Positions 1 to 11,899 of a stretch of DNA of 64,000 bases are shown in pieces. Both the position numbers and the translations under genes were made by a program. The stretch covers positions 53,953,347 to 54,017,346 of the forward strand of contig CM018048.1 of assembly GCA_008638375.1 (NCBI GenBank), read 5' to 3'. Every line of letters begins with the position of its first letter. The stretch's first letter is position 1. The DNA is from Nyssa sinensis (taxonomy: Eukaryota > Streptophyta > Magnoliopsida > Cornales > Nyssaceae). The notes below the pieces were generated by a model. It ran no database searches and was not told the DNA's origin. It worked only from the letters and a program-made list of their open reading frames with translations.

Positions 1-1764
1 GTAGTTTTTAAAAAAAATAAGAGAAATTCGTATAATTTTTTAAACTTTAAAAGAAGTTAATGCAATTATTAAAAATTTAAAAAGATAAATATAATTTACT
101 CTGCAAAATAATATTAAAAAAAAAGCATTATGCGTGGGGTCAAAAGATTTTGGATTTAGATTTGGTCCGTGTATGAAAGAAAAAAAAAATGAAGAAAAAT
201 ATTCAAAATCACGTGGTTTTTTGAAAAAAGAAAAATATAAATTGACCGTACTCCAAACTCTGTTGATAAAGTTTAGTTCCCACCGTAGAGTACTGCTCGG
301 CCAGGTCACAATGAGACAATCTGGGCATGCTGCACATGTTGATCAGAAATTGGAATCTTGCTTTACATATTTGTGGACCACACCATAAAGACAGTTTTTA
401 GTATAATTATAGTAATTTTTTTTAAAATTTTTTTAATAATTATATTAAAATTTATGTAATTATACTTTTATTTTATTTTATCTGATAATATATAATTATC
501 TTTCTATTATTAGTTTTATTTTTAAAATGATAAAATTGTTCATTTTATTTATTTATTTTTATATTTTGACTAATTTATTTTAAATTTTTTTAAAATATTT
601 TTTATTATTTTATTTAAAAATAAATTTAAAGTAAATAACTTAATCTTATTTTTTATAAAAATAAATTTAAGTCTTTTATTCAAATTTATTTGTTAAATGA
701 GAACAAAAATAGTCAAAATTTAAAAAATTGAAGAAAAATATGAAGAATAATTTTGTCATTTAAAAAAAAATTGACAGAATGAAGTATCTTCATATTGTTA
801 AATAAAACAAAAGAGATTAGTATAATTTTAAAATTTTGTCATTTAAAAAATTAATATAATTATCAAAAAAGAATAATATAATTTATCCTAATTATTATTG
901 GTAGACAATTACATAAAGATAATTAAAATAGGAAAGAAAGATTGAATTCAATTGAATGAATCAATTGGTTGTGGATCCCATCTTCCCCAAATTATTAATG
1001 GCCCCCATCAATCATAAATGATGTTCGGTGACTCATTCAGCACCAGCAACATGAGCTTGAAGGGAGTGGACCATCTATTTCTTTTAATTATAAAAGTTTC
1101 ATATACTTTTCAAAAAAAAATTAATTATATTTCTCTAAATGTAAAGTTAATTTTACACTTTACACTTTATTCTTATTTTAGTTTTAATTAAACTATTTTA
1201 ATGAGATGCTTATTGATTTTATGAGATTTTTTAAATATAATTTAATTATTTTTAAGATTTCTTTTTTTAATTAAACTGTCCACACTTTAATTGATAATTT
1301 CAATCAATAGAAAGGTGACATTTGTCCAACAAAGCTCTCGAAAGAGCTGTTAAAAAATATCATTTCAGAATTCACCAAACATGTTTCTTGAAACAGAAAG
1401 TTAAAAAATAACTTTCAACATTAAAGTTGAAAAGTAAAAAAAAAAAAAATTGTGATACTGTAATACTATTAATATTCAATTTTAACATGACTAAAATGAC
1501 TTTTACTATTAAAATTATTCTAATAATGTTAAAAATTAATTTTACCTTGACTTAAATAACCTTTTAACATTAAAGATGCTCTTCTACAAAAGAACAGAAG
1601 CCTTCTTTTGTGAAGACATGCAAAAGACCAAATGAATTAAAGGTGTATTAAATAATTTAGTTGTTTTGTCATCCATCCTCCCCTCTTGAGAATTGTATCT
1701 ATTGTTCTTATACGGAAAAAAAAAAATTAATAGGACTGATATAGTGATATAATAATATATTTTT
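1..1764. other. AT-rich intergenic DNA, no gene recognised
   Basis: Long A/T runs and short open frames with no recognisable domain, no splice-supported exon chain and no RNA gene. The longest open frame on the plus strand (134-388) resembles nothing I know and its composition follows the local A/T bias. I see no clear transposon ends here. Confidence 0.6.
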
Positions 1765-1773
1765 TTAATAATA

Positions 1774-1866
1774 GGGCAAATTACACTTACCTCCCCTGAG
1801 GTTTCTGATAATTACAGAAACCTCCCCTATAGTTTCTGAAATAACACTGTCCCCCTTCTGGTTTAC
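1774..1866 (+). repeat. Left terminal inverted repeat of the Pack-MULE
   Basis: Begins GGGCAAATTACACTTACC and matches the reverse complement of 3975-4067 almost perfectly, with a few differences in the outermost ten bases and one near base 40. The match runs through the block containing TTTCTGAAATAACACTGTCC, then decays. Confidence 0.9.
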
Positions 1867-2695
1867 TGATCTGTAACAGATTCCCCCCTCCCATTAACCG
1901 CCGTTAGTTGATTTAACGGAATTCGATGATGTCAGCTTCAAATTTTATTCAAATGCCAACTTTACCCTTACAAATAATGTAAGGACAAAACTACCCTTAC
2001 AAGTCATAGTTAAATTACCAAACTAGCCTCACTTTAATAATAACTTTTTAATAAAAAAAATGACAACTTCTCTCCCTCTCCATCACAGAAACACAGTAAC
2101 CCTATCTCTGTAACTATTCCTTCTCCATCACAGGAAATCATCTTTCTCTGTAAACACCACTGCCCTCACAACCACCAAAGCCAATACTACCACTTTGGCC
2201 AACTCCAAAACCTCCATGACCACCATGAGGTAAACATCAGGTAAACCTCTCATTTATATGATAAATAAATTATGGAATATTGTCAAAGTATAACTAACAA
2301 ACTCCACATAAATTGAAATGAACTTAAATATGGGGCTGAACATGTACCATTTCCGGAGCAAAATGTTGTGACTCTTTAACTTTCACCCTGAGATGTTAAA
2401 AGGAGAGGCAATATGGTGGGGGAAAAATACCATCCACGATGAGAAAACCAATTTGGTACTCCAAATGCTGCCGGTCAATCAGATAAATTTGCTCAAAAGT
2501 TTTATCCATTCCCTGAAAGAACCAAAGCACCAAAAAAATGTATATTCAAAGTTCATCCTCGCCATTACTTTGCTGCAATATCACTTCTTCATTACCTCCA
2601 TTCCATCACTTCCCATTTTAATCACGAGATGATGGAACGACCCCAAAACACACGTTTAACCCCATCTTCTGCTGCAATCAACTACATTTGCTATA

Positions 2696-3507
2696 TCAAC
2701 TATACATATCATCCTCTTCTGTTTCGCTTTCCTCATCCTCACTATCTAGTGAGAAATCATCGTCATCATCGTCATCAAGAGATTGACCCATTTGCAGTTG
2801 AACATTACGCTTCCTATTCATTTCCTCTCCCATCCAGTCTTCTTCTTCCTCCTCTTCCCTTTCAGAAAATGCTGAAATCCTTACAGCATTAAAGTCAGTT
2901 CTCACCATAACAAGTTCGTCCATGATACTATCTAAGTTCTCCTCACCATTAATTTCTTCATCAAAATGCGTAATTGAAAACGTTCCATCATCCCTACCTA
3001 TGAATTCGCTTCTCCACCGACTCCTGGGCACCAAATCCTCCTCCGAAATCTCCCCATTCTCAACCTCAATCCAAGGAACCCACAAATCTGCATGACGTCC
3101 CAACGCCCTGTGCCAATCACCCACAACCACCGTCCCCAAATTCGAATCCCTCGCCCTCCTCAACATCTCTGAAAAATCTGAATCATCTGAAACCAAGAAT
3201 AACCAATCAATCCCGTGACTCATCGAGTGCCGCACACGCCGCACACATAGAGCTTCGACGGCGTTGCAACGCCCTTACGCTCGAGGATGTCGAGATGCCG
3301 CCGTTCACAGTGTTCTCCGATGACCCACTGAGGGAGGTGAATGAAAGCGTGGCGGTTGGCATATGCAGAAATGTCGACGGCTTCGCCGAACTGCTATGCC
3401 ACTTGTTTCAGGGCCATCGCCGCTTGGTACGGCGGACCGCGAGGGGGCTTGTTGTCTAAATCCCATAGCACTGCCGAAGCGGAGTGATCGGCCGCGCTGG
3501 CTTTGAT
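2696..3507 (-). pseudogene. Captured fragment of a NYN-domain / C2H2 zinc-finger gene
   Basis: Read on the minus strand from 3507, the frame gives a NYN (PIN-like nuclease) N-terminus with AVLWDLDNKPPRGPPY, an in-frame TAG, then FGEAVDISAYANRHAFIHLP and LDILERKGV, ending in VCGVCG, the first CxxC of the zinc finger. The frame then jumps: the finger's remainder and the following segment are missing, and a second frame (2696-3244) resumes with HGIDWLFLVSDDSDFSEML and GTVVVGDWHRALGRHADLWVPW, the NYN C-terminal part, followed by a strongly acidic tail (runs of D and E) and a stop. In plants this family is a putative RNA endonuclease. Here a stop, a deletion and a frame change make the fragment a pseudogene as a whole, though the C-terminal 182-codon frame is open (its first codon in frame is GTG, with an ATG eight codons in). 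Its place inside MULE ends shows transduplication rather than a native locus. Confidence 0.85.
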
Positions 3508-3974
3508 TCTCCATTGGAGTGGATTAAGATAAACCTCCACTTGAACTGAAGCGAAGCCTAGATGCCGATCAGGAAATTTGCCTTGGCAGGGACTCCGGCA
3601 CGTCTGAAGCGAGGGGCCATGATCTCTGGGTTTGATTCACAAAGACTTAGCGCAACCCCTTCCACCCACCACCACCACCGACGTCACCACCCTTTCCCTC
3701 CGTCCACCACCGGAGTGTTCAAGATACAAAAAGGTGCACTGAGAAGTTTGAGAAAGAGTAGTTTTTGCTGTTGCATCGGATCCCATGGACTGGAAGTTTG
3801 AGAGAGATGCGTATGAGACAGAGACGATGGAAAGAGAGAAGTAAGATGCGGGTTAGAGGAAAAATGAGAGGAGAGAGAGAGAGAGAGAATGATTGATTTT
3901 TTATTAAAATATATTTATTTTATCCATGGGTAATTTCGTAATTTTAAGTTTGCCGTTAACGGAGTTAAAGAGAC

Positions 3975-4067
3975 AAGACTGACAGGGGGGACAGTGTTAT
4001 TTCAGAAACTATAGGGGAGGTTTCTGTAATTGTCAGAAACCTCAGGGGAGGTAAGTGTAATTATCTC
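3975..4067 (-). repeat. Right terminal inverted repeat of the Pack-MULE
   Basis: Reverse-complement partner of 1774-1866. The close match of the two ends suggests a fairly young insertion, since the ends would diverge independently after transposition. Confidence 0.9.
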
Positions 4068-4076
4068 TTAATAATA

Positions 4077-5023
4077 TTATAACATGTGTAATATGACTTA
4101 TTTTTGTTTAATAAGACATAATATATATAATAAAATATTATTAAAAAAAATACATCATTACGTGATGATCCATATTCAGTGAAGAATACCCGTACTTATA
4201 CTACTAAAAACGGGTAAAGAATGTGGGCACCAAGTGGGGTTGTCATGATGGTCCACCCACTTTAAGACTAATTTTTCTACTAATCTTCCAATTAAATCCT
4301 GTCATGTGTATAAATTTTTCGAGGTGGGTTTGTCGTGATTCAATAATTTAAGTCAAATACCAATAGGCCATGTCTTTGAGGCATTTCTTTCAGTAAAAGT
4401 AAGACCTAGATATTTTTTTGGGAAAAAGGTAAGACCCAAGTATAGAAAAATGAGATGGGCTCTATTTCTATGCATAATAAATAAATATCTCCATTTCAAC
4501 CTAATAATAAAGAAATTCCCAACCCAGTTAAAAGATCCTCTTTAAAAAAAAAAAAAAAAAAACAGAGATTGGATAATAAATCTCTCATAAAATGATTAAT
4601 TAACACAATGTCTGATATAAAATATTTTAATGCCAAAAGTCCCCAAGTATTTTGTTGATAAAAAATTCCCCCCAATCAAAAACATAGTAAAAAAAGATTT
4701 GTCCCCCCTTCCTGTGCCCAACATATGCAATGCCATCACATTTTATTTTTAAAAAAAATTAAAATTAAATAACTTACAATATATAAATTTATTTTTTTAA
4801 TAAAAAATTATATATTAGGATTCTAAAAATCGAGATCTATCAAACAAAATCCATATTGCAGATAAGATTTTGCCAAAAAAAATCATATTTTTCAATCGAG
4901 AAATTTTATCAAAATTCTCTGTCAACAGAACAAAGATTGTTACGTGGACAGAGAAATTTTTCTGTTCTGAGAATGTTTCTCGAACAAAGAAGTATGAGAA
5001 ATTTCTTAAACAAAAAAAAAAAG
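4077..5023. other. Intergenic, no gene recognised
   Basis: AT-rich with long A runs (about 4540-4561). The stretch around 4811-4870 shares its wording (GGATTCTAAAAATCG followed by an ATCxxxCAAA-type stretch) with 60590-60650, so both are probably remnants of the same dispersed repeat. Nothing codes. Confidence 0.5.
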
Positions 5024-5478
5024 ATTACATATATTATTAACAATGCATCAAATACATTTTATTCCTTAGAAAAGTACAATTGAATATTAATTATTAATAC
5101 ACTGTTACAGAGTGACAACACTCCAATGGCAACACTCGTAACTTGCAAATATCTTCCACTACCTACTGATCGTTTAAAGTGGCCCCCTAATTATCTCTTT
5201 TATTATTATTATTGCTTACATCATACATATATTCATTCCATTGTACAGAAATATTACATATGTTATTAATAATGCATCAAATACTTTTTATTCCTTAAAA
5301 AATACAATTAAATATTAATTATTAATTCACTGTTACAAAGTGACAACACTCCAATGGCAACACTCATAACTTGCAAATATCTTCCACAACCTACTGATTG
5401 TTTAAAGTGGCCCCCTACTTATCTCTATTATTATTATTATTATTGCTACACCATACATATATTCATTCCATTGCACAA
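5024..5478. repeat. Two-copy direct tandem repeat, about 228-bp unit
   Basis: The stretch beginning ATTACATATATTATTAACAATGC at 5024 recurs from 5252 with few changes. Both units carry the same landmarks in order: TGACAACACTCCAATGGCAA, CTTGCAAATATCTTCCAC, a purine/pyrimidine switch at TAAAGTGGCCCCCTA, a TAT-rich run and ACATATATTCATTCCATTG. It looks like a simple local tandem duplication. No coding content. Confidence 0.85.
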
Positions 5479-5554
5479 AGTGACAAATTGTAACCTACCA
5501 CCCATCAAAGCAAAAAATCTCAAAACGGTTGCTTATTTATAAGTTGAATTTAAA

Positions 5555-5588
<34 letters not shown>

Positions 5589-6835
5589 TATTTTATAAGG
5601 CAATTTTGTGCAGCTAAACAATCTAGAGTCTATAATACAAATCATTGCCACCATTCATGATGTAGAAAGAGAAAGAGAGATAGTGCCCCACTCGAGTCGA
5701 TACATATGACTCAGGTCACACCATTGTTTCACAACTTCACATTGTCTTGTGTTGCTGAAAAGAATAAAGTCATTAATGGCGGGTTCGGTTGAAGAGAAAG
5801 AGAGAGGCGACCTGTCATCTTTTAATTGCTAAAAGGGTGTTTGGGCCATGACGACATTAGGGTTTGAAGATTATGTTGATCCATTGAAGATCTTTTCAGA
5901 TTGGTTTAGAGATATGAAAGGTGAGAGGGGCGCCATTTGCTTCGATTATGAGATTTGCTTTGATGGGGACGACCTTCAATCTCACAACCAGAACTCCAAT
6001 TGAGTTCATCATGATCTTAAAAAAATATAAAAATAAGGAACTTCTGAAGTTATAATATTTTGTCATAAATATTAACTTGTAAATACTTATTTTATTGTAA
6101 AAGATATTTCATTAATTAACTCTTAAAAAAATTAATCATGCCTTAAAATTTTAAATTTATAGCTTTGAGTACTCTCTCTAAGTATATTTTTCTTTTAATT
6201 TCTCTCAATTCAGCATTGAATGCATGTAATTAATATCATGCAATAATTATTAAATAATTAAATAATAAATGATGTAGAAAGCATTCAAGATATTTTGAAA
6301 AAAATAAAAGAAGAAATTACTCGAAAGAAGTTGTGTCCCATAAATTCACACTAAGGATTCCTTGAATTCAAAGAAAATTTTACTTCTACACGTTTTTTTA
6401 ACTCAAATTATGTTTTTTCAAACCACACTTTTATCAATTGAAGCAATTTTTGAAACAATTTTGGATGAGAAATTGCAATTATACAAAATTGAAGCATTTT
6501 TATAAATCAACCAACTTAATTGTTTCAATTAAAATTATAAGATCTTATTTGAAATTTTTATAAAATTAAAAGGTTCAAAAATATAATTAACCATTATTTT
6601 TAACTACTCTTACATTATCTTAGGACCTGTTTGGACCCGTTTTAAAAATTTATTAGTGAAAAAAATTATATTACTTTCTCATAATATTTTTATTTTTGAA
6701 GTTACATGATACTCCTTTTAAGTTAATACACTGATTTTTGTTTTCTGAAATTACACTGATTTTTGTTTTGTCACGAGAAAAGGGACTTAATCTAGTGCAT
6801 GTAAGTTAGTTCAAAATACTTCTTTACCGATTCAT

Positions 6836-6869
<34 letters not shown>

Positions 6870-8008
6870 TTCCTTCTTCCATACAAAATTCATAATTGAT
6901 GGTGTTGGAATTTTAACCAAATTTTTTTTCTATTACTAAAATATTATTATATATTAGATTGACCTCCCTCATCTTGTCAAAGATTATAGAAAAAATTTCT
7001 ATAATTATTAAATACCATAAGGGGGTCAGTGTAATTTCTCTAAAGGAAAAACTAGTAAAAAAGTCAGTGTAATATTAGAAATTATGAAAAAAAAAAAGTA
7101 TATGATTTTTGAAACCATGGAATTCTATATGACACTCTTGCCCCGCATCGATTGGATGAGAATAATATAATTGATATATAAGATATCACAAGTCTTATTA
7201 TTAGCAATTTAAACTTAAACTTTTGAAATATAACGTTCTGCACCAAATATGACAAAAAAAGTATAATTATGCCTACAAAATATAAGAGATATAATTAAGA
7301 TGTTGTGAGTGAAACACGTTTTCACTTAACTATTATTTATTTATAGTAAAGTAAAAGGAAGGAAGATTCCTGATGTTGAAGCTGAAGACCATGAAACATC
7401 CTTAATTATAAGAGGTTTTGAGTGTGAATTAAGGATTATTGAGTCTGAACACCATGAAACTTTTGAGTGTGAACGTCGTGTGAAATGTTGCCCACCCCGT
7501 AAAGTAGATTTTGTTGTGTGTTGAATGTTGAGGGATATCTTAAATGTCCCACAAACATTAATATATTCAAAGATGCTACAATGTGTAAAATGTGAGCAAT
7601 ATTATACCTATTTAGTATTCAACACGTTATGTGATTTCATTACTTTTCAAGATTTTAAATTTTTATTTTTATTTTGCTAAGAAAGATTTAAAATTAGAAA
7701 TTGTAAGCAAAATTTAAAAAAATAGAAATTGATCCTTTTCCTTTTTTTTTTATTTTTTATAAGACTTTTTTCTAAATTTCTAATTTCACTATCCTAAGCA
7801 TAATTTTTGAATCTGCCATTATACCAAATTTGATGGTGGTAGCCAAAAAACTTCGATCATAATTTTCTTTCAAATGAATGTCCCAAAATTACAAGTCCCA
7901 ATCCCATTCGGATGTTGAGTAACACTCGACAATTTTTCTCTTTCAAGAAGGACGGAAATATATGGTTTAGAAGATCTTATTGAATGTTATCATTGAATTT
8001 GATTATGA
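5479..8008. other. Intergenic, microsatellites only
   Basis: Contains a (TG)n(AG)n tract at about 5557-5588 and an (AT)n tract at about 6838-6867. No exon chain, RNA gene or clear transposon terminus was found. A short open stretch near 5770-6003 shows no family resemblance. Confidence 0.5.
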
Positions 8009-8479
8009 AATGAACAATGCTAAATATAATAAATTTTTTTATCACATTTTTTACTTCTAAACACAAAGTTGGGCGACTCATTAGCTTATAAACTATAGAT
8101 AAAGTATTTGGGATAAATGAAAACTAAATTCTAACACCATCTAATGATTAAAGCATCATGTTTTGTATGGTCTCAACCTTACAGTAACATTATCTTTAAA
8201 AAATAAACTCCTTCATATAAGCATTATATTGGTGACAATGTGAAATGAGTAATGCTAAATATAATAAATTTTTTCATCATAATTTTTTACTCATAGATAC
8301 AAAGTTATGAGATTCACTAACTTAAGAACTAAAAATAAAATAATTAGGATAAATGAAAATTAAATTTTGATATTATTTAATAATTACAACATCATGTTTT
8401 GTATGATCTCAAACTTGTAATAACATTATACTTTAAAAAAAAAAACACGTGAAGATAAGCATTATATTGGTGACAACTG
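8009..8479. repeat. Two-copy diverged direct tandem repeat, about 233-bp unit
   Basis: 8009-8241 and 8243-8479 share the order AATGCTAAATATAATAAATT, ACAAAGTT, GGATAAATGAAAA, ATCATGTTTTGTATG, and end with AAGCATTATATTGGTGACAA. Divergence is greater than in the 5.0-kb repeat, so it is older. Immediately after, the motif CATTATCACTAACTAATGAA appears twice in 8567-8612. Confidence 0.8.
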
Positions 8480-8612
8480 TGGCATCTACTTTTTCATTAT
8501 CAATGTGATTAGTCAACATTAAAACCAAAATCACCTGGTTTTTTCCACTTTAAGTTGTCCCCCACGACATTATCACTAACTAATGAACCACGTCATTATC
8601 ACTAACTAATGA

Positions 8613-10060
8613 ATTAATTAAGAAAGGCCAATTGATTATTGATGAAGCCAAAGCATAGCAGTACTTTTTTCTCCATCAAAAAAGAGCTTTTATTCTTTTT
8701 AATTAAGCTTTGCAAAAGCAAATCTGAAATCACATCACATGTGAATCTGAGATGGGTTATTAGATGGTGATATGGCTGCGCTTCTTTAACTCACTTGGAG
8801 ACCACCCTTTGGTAGAATTGTTTTAAAAAGATTGCAGCTTTTTTTGCTTTACAACACATTCGTTTGTAAGTTGAAGGTTATTCAAACGCATCTTATCCAC
8901 CACAGTCGACCCTTTTGCAAAGTGTGGTCAAGTCATGTCAACTCATGCATAATGTACAATTGATGTTGATTTAGAAGCTGAATCATTCTGAGGAATGTGA
9001 GCACTTCAAGTTGCATTCTAAGTGGATGTAGATTTAGTTGGTCATATTTTTTTTGAAACAAAGATCTTATTTTGAATGTCGAGATCCACATCACTCATCA
9101 CTTTTTTATAATTTAAGTTAAATTTTAGTCAAATAATTTCGTTAAAGTTTTTAATTAGACTTTTTTTTATTATTTATATAATGTTTTAGATTTGAAATTA
9201 CTTGTCTAATAAATTTCAAATTGAGTTCTATTTGCGGTTACGTTTTTTTTTTTTTTATTTTATCTAGTTTTTTATTTTTTAAAAAAAAACCCTAATTTTA
9301 TTTATTCTGAATTTTTCTTAGTTTCAAAATTTATTAGTTTCTTATTTGTAATAAGTTTAGTATAGGAATTAACTGATTCCTAATCGGATTGATAGTTTAT
9401 TAGTCTTATAAATATAATGTATTCAGTCATTATTATACAGTTTATCAACAATATTTCAAATTTAAAATTAGAGAAATTTTTTTGTTGTTGGGTGAGGAGT
9501 CTCCAAGTTATATGGCTTGTTTGATTCTCTCAACCTCCTTGATTTACAGTGAAGAGTGGGAATGTTGTAGGTTGGTTTCCTCATATTTTTTCTAAAGTAT
9601 TGTGGACGTTTTCTTCACCCTCTTGTCTTTTAGTGGTCTTTAAGGAGAATCTATATCATTCTCCTCTTTTCTATGTAGTCTCAGTGGCATTATCTCTCTT
9701 CAATAATATTCTATCTCTTCTTGAAAAAAACAATTTCTACATTATTCATCTTACATACAACTTTCAATAATATTTTGGTCTTTTATAAAAACAAATATAT
9801 AATGTTCATCTGAAAGGATAAAAGATCTTTTAATATTTTTTCAACTAAAAAAAGTACGTTTTTTTTTCACTTTCTCATGTCATAGTTTTTCATACTTAGA
9901 ACAATTTTTACTTTAATTAATTACGAAAAACTAATAAATATAATTATCAATACACGTCATAAATAAAATATATATTTTATTTCTCTAATAATTAATATTA
10001 TAAAAAAATTATTAATTAATAAGTAACAAAATTATTAATTATTTATGATAGAACCAAGTT
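8613..10060. other. Intergenic; possible LTR-like stretch
   Basis: No gene recognised. Around 9340-9470 the text (TTCCTAATCGGATTG, then TCTTATAAATATAATG and a stretch rich in TTATTATACAG) resembles the TATA-to-R part of plant LTRs, but no second LTR, primer-binding site or target duplication is visible, so this is a weak impression only. Confidence 0.3.
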
Positions 10061-10064
10061 TTTT

Positions 10065-10400
10065 ATTTTTTGATCAACAAAGAAAATAATATTATTGATG
10101 CAAGATGAATGTAAAAGAAAGACACAACAGATTACATCAAAAGGTTAAATGCATACAACATAAAAGCTCACAAACTTCGATCCCAACTATGTTGACACTA
10201 AATAAGAAGCGAAAGACAACCCACAAATTCATATGGGACAAATCAATCATGAAGCATTCTTTATTATTTCTATTTTTTTATTGACAAAGAAAGAAGAATT
10301 TTATTGAGATACAAACATATACATCAATAAAAAAAATAAAAAATAAAAAATAAAAAAATGCTAAAGGCAACAGATAAAGCAGCCCAAGATAAGGTGACTA
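10065..10400 (-). mobile_element. One or two degraded L1-type LINE 3' ends
   Basis: Two blocks, starting near 10065 and 10275, read on the minus strand as an L1 tail: sequence ending TCAATAAAATTCTTCTTTCTT just before an A-rich end (plus-strand T-rich followed by GACAAAGAAAGAAGAATTTTATTGA). The same wording recurs at 26.4 kb and 39.7 kb. No coding domain remains. Orientation is inferred from the tail. Confidence 0.55.
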
Positions 10401-11299
10401 GGGACCAATAACTACAAAAATCATAAGCAGCATCGATACCCAATTAATCATATAAGAGGGTTGATATGATTAAAGAAACTAATATGATAAATTACAATGA
10501 TCCTTCATTTGACCCGTTTGTCATAAATTTCACCTTAAAAGAATGAATTGTTCCTAATAGAATTTTTTTTGGCTAATGTCAGTAATTTTATTTATTTTTA
10601 AATAACAAATATACTCTTACAACTATGAAATTTTAATTAAAAATAATAATTAACAAATAAGGATAAATCTATAAAGTTACAATCAAACATGTACAAGAAA
10701 GAACACTAAAATTAGTCAAATCATGAGTGCTTTCACAAAAGAGACAGTATTTTATCCACCACTACCACCAAAACGTTAAACATGAGTGCCTTCCCGAAAG
10801 TTAAGACAAAAGGAGCCCATGTTTTATAGTGAAGCGCTTGGTCGAAATTATATATTGAGTGCTTTCCGGAAAGTTTTTTTTAAAAAAAGGCCCTGTTTCA
10901 CAGTGAAGCACAGGATGGTTTATTTAGTTTGTGATTTAGAGCTAAACTGTCATTGTCAACTTTATCTTGAAGTGCAAATAGTATGCTCAAGCAGTAGCAG
11001 AACCTAACCTTTTGAGTTACGAGACAAAATATAAAAATTTAAATTTAAGAAGATTTTACATAGAAATATGAGCAACTCTTAAATGTAGGAAGATTTTACA
11101 TAGAAATATGAGCAACTCTTTTCTTTTTATTTTAATTTTTATAAAAAAAATAAGGGTAAAAAATTACAATTCTCAAAATACTTTTTTTTGGGGGGTGCCT
11201 CGACTACCTCTAGTTCTGCCAATGTCCTCAAGAAATAGTATGCTCATTCAATGTGCATGACCATGTAATTTTTTGTCCTACTTTATTACATACTAGACT
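10401..11299. other. Intergenic, no gene recognised
   Basis: A 20- to 30-bp block (AGGAAGATTTTACATAGAAA TATGAGCAACTC) is directly repeated around 11048-11120. Otherwise featureless AT-rich sequence. Confidence 0.45.
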
Positions 11300-11309
11300 T
11301 TTTTTTCTC

Positions 11310-11860
11310 CTAAACTGTGTCTAATAGAAGAGAAGTTGTATTATGTTGAATAACTATAGATGTATACAGAGGACTCCTTATACAGAGGAGTAATGAAACA
11401 AAAATGGAAACTAGACTAAGGAATATTACAGGAATACTATACAACTTTTTTTATAGAAGTGATAGGGTGTTATCATTCATGTATTACAATCAACTCTATT
11501 CAACCAATTCAATCAATTTACAAGACTATATAACCTAAGTTTAATACGAGTCTTGGACAAACAACTCAACTCAACTTATAATTAGATGAAAATAAATGCT
11601 CGCATCTCTCTAACAGAGAATGAGACTTGAACCCGTAACCTCCCTTTTGGGGAGGCATGGATGGCCAATTGGGCTAACCCAGTTGGTTACTATACAAGAT
11701 ATTCTACATTTTATATTTGTATTTGGGCATTCACCCTCAAACTCAAGGAAGAGTACAAGAGATTAGCTTGAGTTTGGAGATGAGATTGCGCAAGCTGATT
11801 ATAAGAAGAGAATTGGTTAAAATGTCTACAAGCGGATTATAAGAAGCAATGGAGTCGCGT
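11310..11860 (-). mobile_element. Probable 3' LTR of the copia remnant, split by a SINE
   Basis: On the minus strand this lies just downstream of the copia RNase H remnant. It contains promoter-end wording common in copia LTRs (TGTATAAGGAGTCCTCTGTA, CTATAGTTATTCAACATAAT, ACAACTTCTCTTCTATTAGA). It is interrupted by the SINE at 11445-11687. No matching 5' LTR was found on the far side of the RT remnant, so the element is truncated. Confidence 0.55.
11445..11687 (-). mobile_element. tRNA-derived SINE inserted in the copia LTR
   Basis: Read on the minus strand it starts with a tRNA-like head: an A-box-like TTAGCCCAATTGG (plus 11660-11680) and a B-box-like GGGTTCAAGTCTC (plus 11617-11629), spaced about as in RNA polymerase III promoters. 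It ends in an A-rich tail (TATAAAAAAAG). It is flanked by perfect 10-bp direct repeats, TACTATACAA at 11435-11444 and 11688-11697, which are target-site duplications. That combination identifies a SINE rather than a functional tRNA gene; no cloverleaf anticodon arm is evident. Confidence 0.8.
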
Positions 11861-11899
11861 TGAAGTGACCCCAGAAAAAAAAAATGATGACAGACAAAA

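Larger units (their letters stand above)
1774..4067. mobile_element. Pack-MULE-type element with long terminal inverted repeats
   Basis: A 2.29-kb element bounded by near-identical inverted repeats of about 93 bp and flanked on both sides by TTAATAATA (1765-1773 and 4068-4076). That is a 9-bp target duplication, the size typical of Mutator-like elements. No transposase reading frame is visible, so it is non-autonomous. Instead it carries a fragment of a cellular NYN-domain gene on the minus strand (2696-3507). A short stretch near 2160-2245, read on the minus strand, is glycine-rich (pattern GHGGFGVGQSGSIGFGG) and may be a second captured piece. GC content rises sharply at 3240-3520, unlike the flanks, consistent with captured coding DNA. 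Caveat: a related element at 52.3-54.7 kb is also followed by TTAATAATA, so the exact outer border is not certain. Confidence 0.85.

Noticed and set aside
2393..2892. Plus-strand open frames inside the Pack-MULE
   Set aside because: They lie opposite to or beside the captured NYN fragment and have no own family signal.
5024..5478. CRISPR-like or centromeric array
   Set aside because: Only two long tandem units without spacers in a plant nuclear context; a simple duplication explains it.
11617..11680. Possible tRNA gene
   Set aside because: A and B boxes are present but flanking target duplications and an A-rich tail show a SINE; no full cloverleaf is apparent.
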